Source of the DNA: Glomus cerebriforme
Lineage: Eukaryota; Glomeromycota; Glomeromycetes; Glomerales; Glomeraceae
Direction of reading: 5' to 3'
Assembly: GCA_003550305.1 (NCBI GenBank)
Contig: QKYT01000110.1
Span: forward strand, 111,111-175,110
DNA: 64,000 nucleotides
Both the position numbers and the translations under genes were made by a program. Positions within the stretch are counted from its first letter, which is position 1, and the number at the start of each line of letters is the position of its first letter. The notes under the pieces were generated by a model that was not told where the DNA came from, did not search any database, and was given only the letters and a program-made list of their open reading frames with translations. Positions 1 through 12,630 of this stretch are shown piece by piece.

Positions 1-1101
1 TTAGGAACTTTATAGAAGGATTATAAGGTTCAAACTTTTTATTTCTTTTATATATTATAATAAGTTATTTCTCTTATAAGAGGTAATATTTTGTTTATGT
101 ATCAGTTTATATATAAAGTTTATTACATATTGATATTTATACTGCTTACTTAATTTTTATGCAATGCAAACTTTAAATCCATATTTTTGCATTTGAAAAT
201 CATGTAATTTTATGTTATAATTAAAAAATACATAAACTATAAAATTTAATTAAACTTTTATCTAACCTTATTTTTTAAGGTCATTACAAATAAGGCATGT
301 AATAGGATATTACAAATAAATTAAATAATTTCATCCATAATAAAATCTATATTATGAATTAATTGTGTAATATTCTGCAATTTCAAAATTACATGATTCT
401 TATTTGGAAAGGAATGAACATTATACAGTATATTTCTAAAAGAAAAAAAAAAGAATTCCCATTCAAAGTTATAATTAAAGTCTAAATTATGATCAAAATT
501 TAGATTATAGTACTTCTCTGCTAATTAATTATGTTATATTTTGGCAAATGGATTAATTTACTATTTATTATAAAATTATTATGAATTAATTATATCTGTC
601 AAAATACATTACATCTATTAAAATACACACAATTTAATTAATAATTCATCAATTCATAAAGAAGTATTCCTAATAAAAAAAAAATCCTAATCTGGAATAA
701 TAATTGAAGTTTAGATATCCTAATAAAAAGATTGGCATTATATGAATATAAGACTGAATAATGACCCAAAAGCTATCATTGACAGTAATATATAAAAGGT
801 CAAAAAAAAAGCCAAATTTTAACAAAACATAAATTAAATAATAAAGCTATCCCTTAATTAAAAAATTAAATATTTTAAAGAATTGTTTTTTTTTATCCTG
901 TTACGTAAGGCTTTATTATAAGATTATCGTATCAGATTTTTGATCATTATTATCTGCCATCTCATTTTTTTTATTAATTCTTAGAAATAAAAGTTATTAT
1001 TCATTATAAAAGATGTAAAAATATATGTACTTTCCAACCTTTTTTAGTTTTCTTTAACAGAAGGTTTTTTACCAAAAACAAAACTGTTGTAAATGGGAAT
1101 A
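1..1101. other. AT-rich intergenic DNA, no gene seen
   Basis: No reading frame of useful length and no recognisable protein fragment was found on either strand. The sequence is A/T-rich with several homopolymer runs. It ends at the left edge of the small inverted-repeat element that starts at 1102. Confidence 0.6.
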
Positions 1102-1285
1102 TAGTCATTCCTCTATATAATCACACCCCTCGGGACTGAAAAAAAAAGTGTAATTATAAAAAACCTATATGATGTGACTATAGAAGAGGTTTTTTTAATA
1201 ATATTATTAGTAACTTGGGCCAATCATAAATGTGCTTATAAGGGGGTGTGACTAAACAGGAGGTGCCTATAGAGGGGGACGACTG
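1102..1285 (+). mobile_element. Tc1-mariner/pogo-like MITE, copy 1
   Basis: A 184-bp non-coding element with imperfect terminal inverted repeats. The right end reads (reverse complement) CAGTCGTCCCCCTCTATAG and the left end reads TAGTCATTCCTCTATATAA. It is flanked by TA on both sides (1100-1101 and 1286-1287), the usual target duplication of Tc1/mariner/pogo elements. A second copy lies inverted at 11908-12088 and shares most of the interior, including the motif AGGTTTTTTTAATAATATTATT. The CAGT terminus with CTATATA resembles pogo/Fot-type ends. The superfamily is inferred from the ends and TA target, since no transposase is present. Confidence 0.75.
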
Positions 1286-1829
1286 TAACAAAAAAAAACA
1301 AAAATTATTTTAATTAATTTTTACTATATTGATATATTTTTTTGTAAATATGTAAAAATAAATTTAATAAATAATCTATAAAAATAGACTTTTTTGTTTA
1401 AATATTGGCATTTATTTAAAAAATACAATTAAAATTGTTCATAAATTTATGAAAACCAAATCTAGATTAACAAAAATTAATTTCATATAACTAATCTTAA
1501 AGATGAAGATAAAAGTATAAAGGTAATAATGAAGTAAAAGATTAAAAAGATGATAATAATAATGATGATTATAAAGATGAGAGTAAAGATAAAAGTAATC
1601 AGAAAATCTTCTTTACAGCTAAGAAAACTTAAAATTCTTTATAATAATTAATATTGTGATAATAAATTACAACTTTACAATTTTTCATGTGAAAATTTTC
1701 ATAAATTTATGTAATATTATATAATACTATTACCTATCAAAAATTTTATATAATATTAAGAAATATTACACTAAATAATTAATTTTTTTTGTAAAACTTA
1801 TCAAATTTTTGCACTTATATTAATGCTTG

Positions 1830-2130
1830 TGATAAAAATACTTCAAAGATATTATGATCATAATTATTTTGGAATACTATGGGTTAAAATGCTTCAAAAA
1901 TATTATAATTTGTAAATACTACAAAGTATTTTAATTCATAATACTTTAAAAATGTTACAATCATAATTATTATAAAATACTATAGACAAAATACTTCAAA
2001 AATATTATAATTTGTAAATACTACAGAGTACTTCAATCTGTAAATATTACGATCTGTAAATATTATAAAATACTCTGATTATAATATTTTAAAAAAGCTA
2101 CAATTCATAAATATTACAGAGTACTTTGCC
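1830..2130. repeat. Degenerate tandem repeat (AATACTTCAAAAATATTATAA family)
   Basis: A roughly 100-bp unit containing AATRCTTCAAAAATATTATAA followed by TTTGTAAATACTACARAGTA occurs at about 1888-1940 and again at about 1988-2040. Shorter degraded versions lie on both sides. It is a non-coding minisatellite-like array of unknown origin. Confidence 0.6.
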
Positions 2131-2189
2131 ATAAATTTATATAATTTTACGATTTATAGGTTTTATGAAACCCTTTATACTAAAAAATT

Positions 2190-2560
2190 TCCTGATATAG
2201 TAATAAGTTAAAATATTTCATAAAACTTATGAAACTATAAACTTATGAAAGATTTTAACCATAATATTTTATAAAACTTCTGTAATATTTTGTGAACTTA
2301 TGAACTGTAAACTTACGAAGAATTTTGACCATAATATTATGTAAAACTTATAGGCTGAAGGATTTTAATTATAATATTTTATAAAATTTATAAACCTATA
2401 AACTTACAAAGAATTTTAACTGTAGTATTTCATAAAACTTACGGGCTGTAAACTTACAAAAAATTTTAACTATAATATTATATAAATTTTATAAAACTAT
2501 AAACTTATAAAGTATTTTAAAGATTTTTGAAATGTTATACCATAAAATTTTATAAACTTA
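2190..2560. repeat. Degenerate ~50-bp minisatellite
   Basis: At least five imperfect tandem units of about 40-70 bp, each built on ATAATATTTTATAAAACTTA, then a YTGTAAACTTACRAA block, then GAATTTTRACY. Units begin near 2205, 2265, 2330, 2372, 2420 and 2470. No coding content was seen. The array lies just upstream of the MULE. Confidence 0.65.
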
Positions 2561-2773
2561 TGAAATTGTAAATTTACACAAATTTTCACATTAAAAAATT
2601 TCCTGATGTTAGACATATCAAATTTTATAGTTAAAAAAACTATTGCCTATTGGATACATATTTTTTGGCCAATTAGTTAGATATATCTTAATACTTACTT
2701 TTATAATATAATAGATAAAAAATTATTAGCAAAATAGCTGCAATAAATAAATAAATAATGAAAATTTATTAAT

Positions 2774-5700
2774 ATATACGTAGTGTGTGGACACGTATCA
2801 CATAATATATATCTGTATCATGATAAATATAGTTGTATCAATAGCGATATTATGCGTTTATTTATATCATGATTTATTTGCATCATGATAGAACTATTTG
2901 CATCATAATGAAACTATTTACGTCATAATCATAAGATCCTATTATTAAAATTATTACACAATCCCTTCTTTCTTGCTCACTTATCTATGTTGTTTGATCT
3001 TTTGGTATAATTAAGATGAATAAAACAGGACAAGAAAATGTAAATTGTGGTGAACAATATGATGCTTTGCTTTCAATGGTAAATTACACACAGCACATAA
3101 TTTTCTTTTTGTATATGTTCTGTCTTTTGTTCTTTTATTATATATGTTTCCTCTATCTTTTCCTTTATTTTCTGTTGTGTATATTTCCTCTATCTTCTTT
3201 ATCATCAATCATCTAATTAAAGTATCTGCTTAACAGCTTAATGAAATGATCCCAAATTTATTCATTAATGATGAAACAGATCCAAATTCACCTATTGATG
3301 ATGAAACGAACACAAATCCATTCATTTATGATAAAACAGACAAATCCAATGGACCAGATAAGCCATCTGATTCTTTAGAATTAACTTTTGGACTTATCTT
3401 TACTGACTGGAAAGACTTCAAAAATTGGATACATAAATTTGCATTAAAAAAAGATTTCAGCTACAAGATCAGAATAAGCGAAACTATTCAAGGTGTAATG
3501 TGAAGGGCTACTTACGAATGCACAAAATCTGGGACTCATAATTCACAAACTACATCAGATCCAACAAAGCAATGCAATGCTCATTTCTAACGAACACTAT
3601 ATCCTTGAAAACTTAACATTACTCGTCCAAAAAAGGAGTTGTAAAAATAAACTCATTTAATAATAAATATAATCATCCACTTATCCTAATGATTTAAGAA
3701 ATATCCCCACAGTTTCAGAAGTTGACAAAGGAAATATTGGCTAATATAAAGAAGTATGTCATCCAAGGGCGAATGGATTCAGTATCTATATATCTCCTAT
3801 TAAGATATGACTATCCAGATCAACCTATTTACAAAAAAGATTTGTATAATGCAGTTTATCAGTTTTGACAAAAACACAATCCAGGAGATGGAGATGCCTC
3901 TCAAATGCTTTAACCATTAATGGACTGAAAGAATTTAGAGACACTTTGGGTTGTAAAGACACAATTAGATCCAATCTCAAGAAGGTTGATTTCTCTCTTA
4001 TGGATGTCACCTACACAAAAAGAATTATACAGCAAGTATAATGACATCATTATAATTGATAACACCTACAACACAAACTGATTTCAGATGATCCTTTGTA
4101 TTGTAACCATAATTGATAATAACTACAGAACCAGAATCATAGCGTACGTGATAATTGAGGATGAAACACTGAATACTTATCGTATCGGTAGATATTTGAT
4201 AGTATATTCACCAAAATGGGTGTTTCTCCAAAAGTTATTTTTTTTGATTCTGATCCTTCTTTGGTTCATTTGATCAAGGATATTTATCCCAATGCTCAGC
4301 AACTGCTATGCATATTTCACATAGATTTGAACCTTTAGAAAAAACTTAAAGGAAAACTGGGCAGTCAGTTCAAGGAATTCTGTCATAAATTTTATGTATG
4401 TCACAATTCTCTTTACGAAGAACTATTCGAACTTCAATAGAGACAATTAATTAAACAATACCCAGTAGCGGTTAAGTATTTAACTAATACCCTTTATAGT
4501 ACTAAGAATTCATGGATGGTACCTTGGATTTGTAACTAATTTACAACCAGTGCTCAAAGCACATAGCAAATCAAATTAACAAATAGTTATGTGCATGGCA
4601 AAGTAGATTGTTTTACATCATTATGTAATCTGTTAGTTAGTATTAATGATCACGTTAAGAATGATGAATATTTTGAGCAATTTGAAGTTGAATGAAATGC
4701 CTTACCTACAATTGGTATACCAATGCTGAATACAAGATTCTTCAGTCAAGTAGACGCTATTATCAAAGAATTTTTAACTCCAACAATGTTCAGGAAATAA
4801 AGAGATCAAATGAATCAATCTGTATGTTATGACATTAGTCAGATCACAGATTGGCATCATTTAATAGAAGTAGAAATCATTTCAAAATTTATTTGAGATA
4901 GGATGCAAGTTTGCGAAGGGCAATCGCAAAATTTATATCTACTAATCTCATTATTTTTGATTAATTCTACATTTCCTACGATTATAGATAAAAACTGATA
5001 ATGAAGAAATAAGTATAGGAATTAGAGAACAAGAGCAAGACACAAGGCAAATCCTTTTGCAATTATTAGTTTCAATTATACCAATAGAAGCAATTCTTAA
5101 AATGTGGAATGTACAAGCAACTGGCACATAGAGAATTGGACATTATGTAATTTTACTCAACGAAGGCATGTATCTATGTACTTGTCTCCTTTTAATTAAT
5201 AAGAGATTAGTATGTCAGCACTTTTTTCATGTCGGTATGTACTTTAGACTTGCCACCTTCCACATATGTATGATCCCGAATCGATGGTATATAAATCCTG
5301 ATATTGAACTAAATGATCTCCTATAATAAAATTTTTTTATCCCAGTATGTGATAAGATACAATCAGAAGATAATATACCATTCAAAAATCCTATCACTTT
5401 CCAACACTTTTTTTCTATTTAGATTGATACTTAACTATTCCAATCAGCCGTAAACTCGTCTAAAGCTATGTATGCAGAATTGGTCAGATTATCAAAAAGG
5501 TTATTGACTATTCTTTTAAAAGTGATAAGCAACAAGAATTGTTAAATATTTTCAAGGCCTTTATTTATGACGTAAAGAGTAGACTAGAATCAGAAAACTT
5601 TACTGATATTATTAATCCAGTTGTTATCATACATAAAGGTTGACTACCGAAAAGGCTAATAGCGAGCGTTGAAAAGATTTCAATTAGAGAAAAATGGGTT

Positions 5701-6002
5701 CTAAAAGATATTAGTAGTGGTAATATAATAGAAGACAACAATGCTTCAAATATTATAGAAGACTCTACAAATGATACAAAAGGCTGAAAATGCAGTAAAT
5801 GTAGTAAGCAGTATGAGCACTATGTAAAGACGTGTCAAAATATTTAGCATTTATTTAGGGTGTATTATTTAGCGAGTGCATTTATTTAGGTGCATTTATT
5901 GTACATGATTAGTTAATTGATTTTATATAATAAAACAGTTTAAAGTCACATGATATAAAAATTTATTGAATCACATGATACGTATTCACACACTACATAT
6001 AC
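2774..6002 (+). mobile_element. MULE (Mutator-like) DNA transposon, decayed, complete ends
   Basis: The left end at 2774 contains GTAGTGTGTGGACACGTATC. The reverse complement of the right end (to 6002) contains GTAGTGTGTGAATACGTATC. These form terminal inverted repeats of at least 33 bp. The internal gene is a MULE transposase (3016-5840). A second copy of the same 5' end starts at 63691. No clean 9-bp target duplication was found: TTTATTAAT on the left and AAATAGAAA on the right do not match. The exact outer limits are therefore uncertain by a few bases, and the left 15 bp shared with copy 2 may also belong to the element. Confidence 0.8.
3016..5840 (+). pseudogene. MULE/FAR1-type transposase, decayed
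   Basis: Transposase of the Mutator-like superfamily. Exon 1 is 3016-3078 (starts MNKTGQENVN), then an intron at 3079-3236 (GTAAAT..ACAG), and exon 2 begins in phase 0 with LNEMIPNLF. In order, the remnants are: a FAR1-like DNA-binding region (about 3400-3540, WKDFKNWIHKFA..YECTKSGTH); the MULE catalytic region (about 4045-4330, DNTYNTN, then VIFFDSDPSLVHLI and QLLCIFHI); a SWIM zinc finger (about 5165-5245, CTC..CQHFFH); and a C-terminal zinc-knuckle-like block (about 5785-5835, CSKCSKQYEHYVKTC). At least twelve in-frame stops are present, mostly TAA/TAG/TGA where CAA, CAG, CGA or TGG would fit, so it cannot encode an active enzyme. MULE enzymes cut and paste DNA between their terminal inverted repeats. 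Confidence 0.8.
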
Positions 6003-6980
6003 AAATAGAAATCGCCTTAAAGAATAGGTATAAATAATATTTCTTCCAATATTTTTTCTGAAAGAGTAAATATTATCAGTTTAAACATAAAAATAATATT
6101 CTAATATAATTTTGACAAATCATTTTTTATTTTTGAAAGTATAAATGTAGTTACTATTTTTACATAAATAAATTTAAACTGTTTACTAAAAAATAGAATT
6201 TTATAATATTTTTTTCTTTTTTATGATTTTTGGTTAAGATATTTTTGTTCATCAATTAATTTAAAACAATTATTAAAAATTTGAATCATAATATGACTAT
6301 TATACTACCTTTTTTATAGTTTAAAACTTTTAAGGTTTAATAAACTATTATCTTAAAATAATAAAAAACTGTATGCAAAATTAATATTAAAAATAAAAGA
6401 ATTATATTTCAATTTTAAAAATAAAATGTATATCAAATACTTATAATTTTTAAAAAAAATAATGCAAATAAACAATATAATAATTAGTCAATTTTGACTT
6501 TTGATAGTATTTTTTCAAGTTATTTTAAGAGAAGCGTGTAGTCACGTGATTTTTAATATAAAATTGATCGATATAAAAATTTTTTTGCGCTATCAAATCT
6601 TTATATCAAATATAAACACAATAATCAAGTATTCTAACTATTAAAAAAAATACTTTTTCTCATCTTTTGGAACCTAAAGTTTCACCAGATATAGTTTTTA
6701 TATAGACTTACATATTACATTTTAGAGTAAATATCAAAAGAAATTCAAAAAAAGTTCAGAATTGCCTTATAAAAATTTAGAATCCAAACTGCTAGGAAAT
6801 TTTTAGTTATTTAAATTTTTATTAAAAATGAAAAAATGATTTTTATTATTTTATACTTTATTAAATTTAACATTTACTGTTATTTGCAACATTTACTAGA
6901 TATGTTTTTATGAAAATGGTATCAAATTTTATGTCAAAGAAATCCTCATTTCAAAAGTTACTAACAGCCATATAATAATA
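6003..6980. other. AT-rich stretch without a gene
   Basis: Nothing coding was seen. A GTAGTCACGTGATTTTT motif at about 6538-6555 matches the CACGTGAT motif found near several transposon ends in this window. It could mark the left side of the composite transposon that follows, but no matching right-hand inverted repeat was found. Confidence 0.4.
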
Positions 6981-6984
6981 GTTA

Positions 6985-7440
6985 GATTATATTTGACAAG
7001 TCTGTACCCTTAAAAGCTTTGAACATACATAATAAACTTGATATTTTTAGCTCTTCAACAGTTACTCTATACCTTGCTTTAATAGTACATGATCATCCAA
7101 AAGATAATATTACAAGTATTTAGATTCTTTTATTAGTTGGTTATATAGTAATAATTTATTAGAAAAAAAATTCTTATGACTTACAATTACTAAAGACGGT
7201 AACAATAATTTAGTTTATACATATGAAGATTATGGTGATGATATTTCTCTTATTGATTGTGTATACAAATCCTCTCATTGGAATTTTTTTTATAGGTTGG
7301 CTAATTATCTTGATATAGATGGCCGCGTTTCAATTTCTGCTTTAATAGGACTTAATATTTTGGAAATTGTAATTCAATTTAGGAATGTAGTTAATATAGC
7401 ATTTCCAAATTTATTCATTCAAATTAAAAAGTATCATAAT
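6985..7440 (+). pseudogene. Decayed coding fragment of unknown family
   Basis: One frame reads as protein with few breaks: NLVYTYEDYGDDISL, then CVYKSSHWNFFYRLANYLDI and GRVSISALIGLNILEIVIQF. It lies directly upstream of the Mutator-like/RecQ-like remnant, in the same orientation. It may be the N-terminal part of that gene or a separate element gene. I do not recognise the family. Confidence 0.4.
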
Positions 7441-9650
7441 ACCATTATAACTAAAATAAAATAAAAAATAAAATAAAATGAAATGCAGGAAGTTTATTTT
7501 CTAAAAATTTAGAAAATAATATACTAATCAATTTGGGTATTTTGGTCAGTTCTGATGATCTTCCCATAACTTCTAAATCAACACAAGTGCTTATATGTGA
7601 ATATGTTTCAGAGATTAATGAAAAAAATAATCTGAAAAAAAATTAAAACATGCAGAAAATAAATTAACTAAACATGAACAAATAGCAAACCCATTTATTA
7701 TTAATTTATAGGAAGATAAGAAAAACATTGAAAGTAAGATTTTAAATTTGATACAAAAATCAAATATTAGTACTTCTAACTTTATCAATACAGACCAATT
7801 CATCTGACTAGTATTATCTCAATCATGTCTGCAATGCTTTACAATACTTAATTCTAAACGCCAATATAATACTCATTTTATAGGATTCACTTTTAAAGTT
7901 TCAGTTATATGTGATTGTGGAAAATATAAGAATTTTTCTAATGAAACTTCAACAAACTTTTCTTTAGCTGTAGCAAATAGTGAATTAATAGGAGAAATAA
8001 ATCATCAATCACTTAAAATGATATTAGCAATATTTAGAATAACCTAACAATTCACCAAAAAAACTCACTATAAAAATCAAAAAAAAAATTTCCATCCAAT
8101 TTGTGAGAAGGCAGAAAAAAGTGCAAATAAAACTCTTCGATTAGTATGTAAATATATAAAGAAAATTACCAAAAAATTTCTGCCAGTAAGTTTTGATGTA
8201 TAATAGTCATATGTACAAAATGCAAATCAGATTAGCGAAGAATTTATTTTGCAAATAAATTGGATGAATATTCTCATAGACCTATTCTTGGATTTTATTA
8301 TATTGAAAAATCACGTAAATGCAAAAAAAAGATGGTAAAACTGTTGTTGTACATGAAGGAAATTATGATAAAAGTTTCAGACAAATGGGGCATGCAATTT
8401 TAATTACTATACTTCAAAAAATCTCATCAATTCTGAAAGAATTTGATCTGTTACTTGATATTGGAATAGATGGTGATTTAAAAAGTAATAAAACACTTGG
8501 TACAGTAGCAATAGTTAACCAGATATTTGCTGATCTAAAACATGTTGTAAAATTAATTCATAATAAAATTGGTTAGTATTTTTAACAATAGATTGGATTT
8601 ATAAATAGAATTTAAATTATTGATTAATTTACCTTTTTTTCATTATAATAAAGAATTTACAGTGGCATTCTTTTGAACAAGTAATAATGCAATATTTTAA
8701 TGGATGTGTTTATGCTGATGCAAGGAAAGCTAATAAAGAAATAAATGCTCCTAGTGAAGATGAATTGAAGTGTGTTTAAGTAGATGGATTAGTTAAACAA
8801 CTTTGTGAAGATCATTAATTATGCTGGTCTGAGGTTTGCTGGATCAAAGAAAATCCTGATATTGAACTAAAAGAACCCAATCTGATTATATATGCTAAAA
8901 ATCAATGACATACTGTATATTCTGCCAATTTTTACTTACAATTTTTCAATTACCAAAAGGTCAAGGTCTAGTAACAAAAATTCACACTTCTTTTAATGAA
9001 GCCTTCAATATAACTAAATTAGTATTTCTTTCTAAATTAATTGATTATTGAAAGTCATTTGCAGTTCACTACTCTCTGGCTGTGATTCAAAATAATGAAG
9101 AAATTGCAAGTCTTTTGGAATTTATTTATATTGCAGGAGTGGAAAATTATTCTGAAAATGATAAAAAAAATATTATGAAAATACAACAAGAAAGGCAGAA
9201 AAATAGAGAATATAATAATGAAAAATTAGAGCAAAGGGCAAAAGAAAAATAAGAAAAAATATTAAATCAACAAAATGATTTAGAATCTTTTAATTTTAAT
9301 CAAGAATTAGTGCCTTATATAGTCGTCAGTTTCAAAATAAAATATAGCAACAACTAAAAGATTTTACACCTTCATTTGCTTGTTATATCAAAAACTTTTC
9401 TACTATAGTTAAATGTATTTATTGCCACTCTTTTTCTAAATACACATCTAATGAATTATGTAAATTATGTAATTATTATATTCAAATGGGATATTATGAT
9501 AGAATTATTAATGAATTATATCAACCAACATCAAAATCACCTGCTCAAATAATCTCTCCAGAGCAATTTATTCTTCAGCATATATTTCAATTTTCTTCAT
9601 TTTGCTTATATTAACAAGAAATTATTCAATCATATACCCAAGGTCAGGAC

Positions 9651-10737
9651 TAATGTTTCGCAGACGATTTGGCTGAATTGAATTTGATTTGGATTTGATT
9701 TAGATTTGATTCAATTTGATTCAAAATTTTTGAATTGCAAATTGAATTTGAATCTCAGATTTGATTTGATATCGAATCTGAATTTGATTTAAATAGATTC
9801 AATTCATTCAAATCAAATTTAAATCAAATCTAAATTAGTTAAATCTGAATCGAATCCAAATCAAATCTGAATCAAATTCAATTTGAGGGTTTAAAATTTG
9901 AATACACCTGCATTTAAATGCATTTCCTATCACGTTAATCTGATTTTTAAATTTTATTGGTTGTGTAATTCAGATAATCGATCAATAATTTTTTTTTATT
10001 AGGAATATTTCTAACATTCTTTTAATTAATTTTATTTGTAGGAATATCCTGAAAATGAAATGGGTTCCTGAAAACAAAAGGTAAATATTTTTTTTTGTTT
10101 TTCTTTATTAATTTTGTTTAAGAACATTTTCTAATATTCTTTCCATAATTTTTTTTATAGGAATATCCCTAGAGACAAAAGAAGATGAGAGGTAGGTTTT
10201 TATTGTTAGTTTTTTGTTAATTTCATTAAAAGATATTATTAACATTCTTTTATTTGAATTTTTTTGCAAGAATAATTCTTGGAAACATAATGGACTCCAG
10301 AAGGCAAAAGATAACAATAAAAACATTAAAGACTTATCTTAATTTATTAACTATATCAAAAAAAATCAAATCATAAAAATATTTTAAGTTATATGCATTT
10401 AATAAATAAATAAATAAATAATCACACTGATTAGCTAATCAAATTTAAATAATGAATTACATAATAGGATGCATTCGAATGCAGATGCATTCAAATTTTA
10501 AATCCAAAGAATTATACATTTAATTATAATTTTATAAATTACAAAATCTTTAATCTGCACGAATCTGAATCAAATCAAATCAAATCTGAATTGAATCTGA
10601 ATTGAATCTGAATTGAATCTGAATTGGTTTGATTTGATTCGTTCAAATTTTGAATCGAATTTAAATGATTTGTAATTCAATCGAATCGAATTCAAATCTG
10701 ATTCAATTTGATTTAATTCAATTTATGCAGAATACTA
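9651..10737. mobile_element. hAT-like non-autonomous element with GATTTGATTC-rich palindromic arms
   Basis: A 1087-bp non-coding insertion. The 8-bp flanks are GTCAGGAC (9643-9650) and GTTAGGAT (10738-10745), near-identical target duplications. The ends are TAATGTTTCGCAGA and, reverse-complemented, TAGTATTCTGCATA. An 8-bp duplication and TARTGTT-type ends suit the hAT superfamily. Both arms (about 9660-9895 and 10560-10725) are degenerate reiterations of GATTTGATT/GAATCTGAAT that can fold into large hairpins. The interior (about 10000-10300) holds three tandem units of about 110-120 bp. Joining the flanks across one target copy restores the RecQ frame (GQDVFALI), so the insertion broke an open gene. 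Confidence 0.75.
10000..10320 (+). repeat. Tandem ~110-120-bp units with splice-site-like borders
   Basis: Three units inside the hAT-like element, each with a TAACATTCTTTT-type block followed by TTTTATAGGAATATCC and about 30 bases ending in AAAAGGTAAAT or GAGAGGTAGGT. Each purine-rich segment is thus bounded by AG on its left and GT on its right, like a microexon. Related units lie inside another element at about 32545-33050. No function is known. Confidence 0.55.
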
Positions 10738-11907
10738 GTTAGGATGTTTTTGCATTAATTCAAATGGAAGGTGGTAAAATCTTTTATTACGCAATATCCA
10801 GTTTGATTTTTTCTGGATTAATGGTAATAGTTTCACTTTGAAAGCATTAATTTTAGATCAAGTGTAATTATATAAATTTTAACAATTATATTGATTATAT
10901 TTGAATAATAACTTACCTTTATCTTTATTTTAGAATGAGCTAATCAAAGTAGGAATACTATATGCAGGACTTTATATAACTACAAGGTAATCTTTGAAAT
11001 ATCAGAAAAAAGTTTTTCAAAAATTGTGAGCAAAATACTCAAAATATTATTAGTAATACCAGAAAAGCTGATACTTAACCAAGATTTTTGTAATATGTTA
11101 AGAAAAGTTTATAAAGAAATAGATGTTAGATTTGTAATTGATGAAGCTCATTGTATTCTAGAATATAATCATTACAGGTAAAAATTCCAGTTTTCATTTT
11201 TTTTTAACATTTATATTAATCTAAACTTATATTATTTTATTAGGCCTGAATGGAAAAAGCTAGGCTGCTTAAAAAAGTTCTTTCCATCTACTTCCATTTT
11301 ACTTCTTACTGCCACTTGTTTCCAAGATGATATGGAAATAATTCATCAAAATCTTAATATTAATTTAGTAAACTTCAATATGATTTGTAGTTCATACTTT
11401 TCATATCCTAAAATTGAATATACAGTGAAAAAAAAAAAGTAAATTTAGTGGAAATAGCTAAAATTGTTAATGAAATTAGCAATGACCAGTGTATAATTTA
11501 TTGTTGCTCTCCAGGTATATGTAATTAAATATTACCTTTATTGCAAGACAAATTAAAAGAAATAGCAATTGGCACTTATCATGGAAGTTTTGAAAGTTTT
11601 AAAAGAGATCAGATTATGCTTTATGGAAATCTCAACATCTAAAAGTTATGATAGCAACAAATGCTTTTGGTTGGAGTAAATTCACCTAATGTTCGCACCG
11701 TTATACATTATATATTTATATAGTATAAGTTAGTATTTATATTATTTATATTAAAAAAGTTTAAGTATCAGTTATAGGAAAATTCACCTTTTACTCTTTA
11801 TTACATACTAGATAATTTTATACAAGAATCTGGGTGTGCAGGTCAAGATGGAAATCCAGCACAAAGCATTTTATTTTATTTTCAAAATAATATCAAAATT
11901 ATATATA

Positions 11908-12088
11908 CAGTCATCACTCTCTATAGGTCCTCCTGTTTAGTTACACTCCCTTATAAGTATATTTATGCTTAGTCCAAGCTACTAATAATATTATTAAAAA
12001 AACCTCCTCTAGTTATATTATATAGGTTTTTTATAATCATACCTTTTTTTTCAGTTCTGAGGGGTATAATTATATAGGAGGATAACTG
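11908..12088 (-). mobile_element. Tc1-mariner/pogo-like MITE, copy 2
   Basis: A 181-bp inverted copy of the element at 1102-1285. Its ends are CAGTCATCACTCTCTATAGG (left) and, reverse-complemented, CAGTTATCCTCCTATATAA (right). It is flanked by TATA on both sides, so the target is TA or TATA. It interrupts the RecQ-like remnant between the FYFQNNIKIIY part and the part that follows (TIITGDYER when the element is removed). Confidence 0.8.
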
Positions 12089-12400
12089 TATACCATAATT
12101 ACAGGAGATTATGAAAGGTAAGTTCCTTTTTACTACAAATAAAAAAATTATTATACTAATATTAATGTTTTTTCTTAGTGATTTTATGAATAATGAATCT
12201 ACATCTATTGAACGCATGCAATATCTAAATAAAGAGCAAAAGAAGATATTTGAAATAGTTATGTACTGTAAGAGTATTTATGAATATCATGTTCAACAAC
12301 TTGCAGCTTACCATTCATAGCAATCTGATTTTCAAATTTTACAGTATACAAAGTATGATTATTGCAAAACTATTTCAAAAATCTTCCCAAATCTGAAAAT

Positions 12401-12630
12401 CAGTGTATAAAATCTGAAAAAAATTATATGTGCACATGTGCATATAAAGCATTTTTTTTTGTGCACAATCAAAAATTTTTTGTGCACAATAGTGCACATT
12501 TTTATTAATTTTATTAATATTTTTTAAAAAAAAAATTGTGCACATAAGTGCACATTAAATTTTAAAAATTGTGCACATAAAAATTAAAATGTGCACATGT
12601 GCACATTGTGCACATGAATTTTATACACTG
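12401..12630. mobile_element. hAT-like MITE with TGTGCAC arrays
   Basis: A 230-bp element with perfect 13-bp terminal inverted repeats CAGTGTATAAAAT and a perfect 8-bp target duplication CTGAAAAT (12393-12400 and 12631-12638). The interior holds at least ten copies of the palindromic GTGCAC core, many as TGTGCACA, separated by A/T spacers. CAGTG ends plus an 8-bp duplication indicate the hAT superfamily. Removing it restores the reading frame of the RecQ-like remnant (PKSENIKNN). Confidence 0.85.

Noticed and set aside
12401..12630. CRISPR-like array of TGTGCAC repeats
   Set aside because: Repeats are too short and palindromic, spacers are irregular A/T, and it is a bounded element with terminal repeats and target duplication in a eukaryote.
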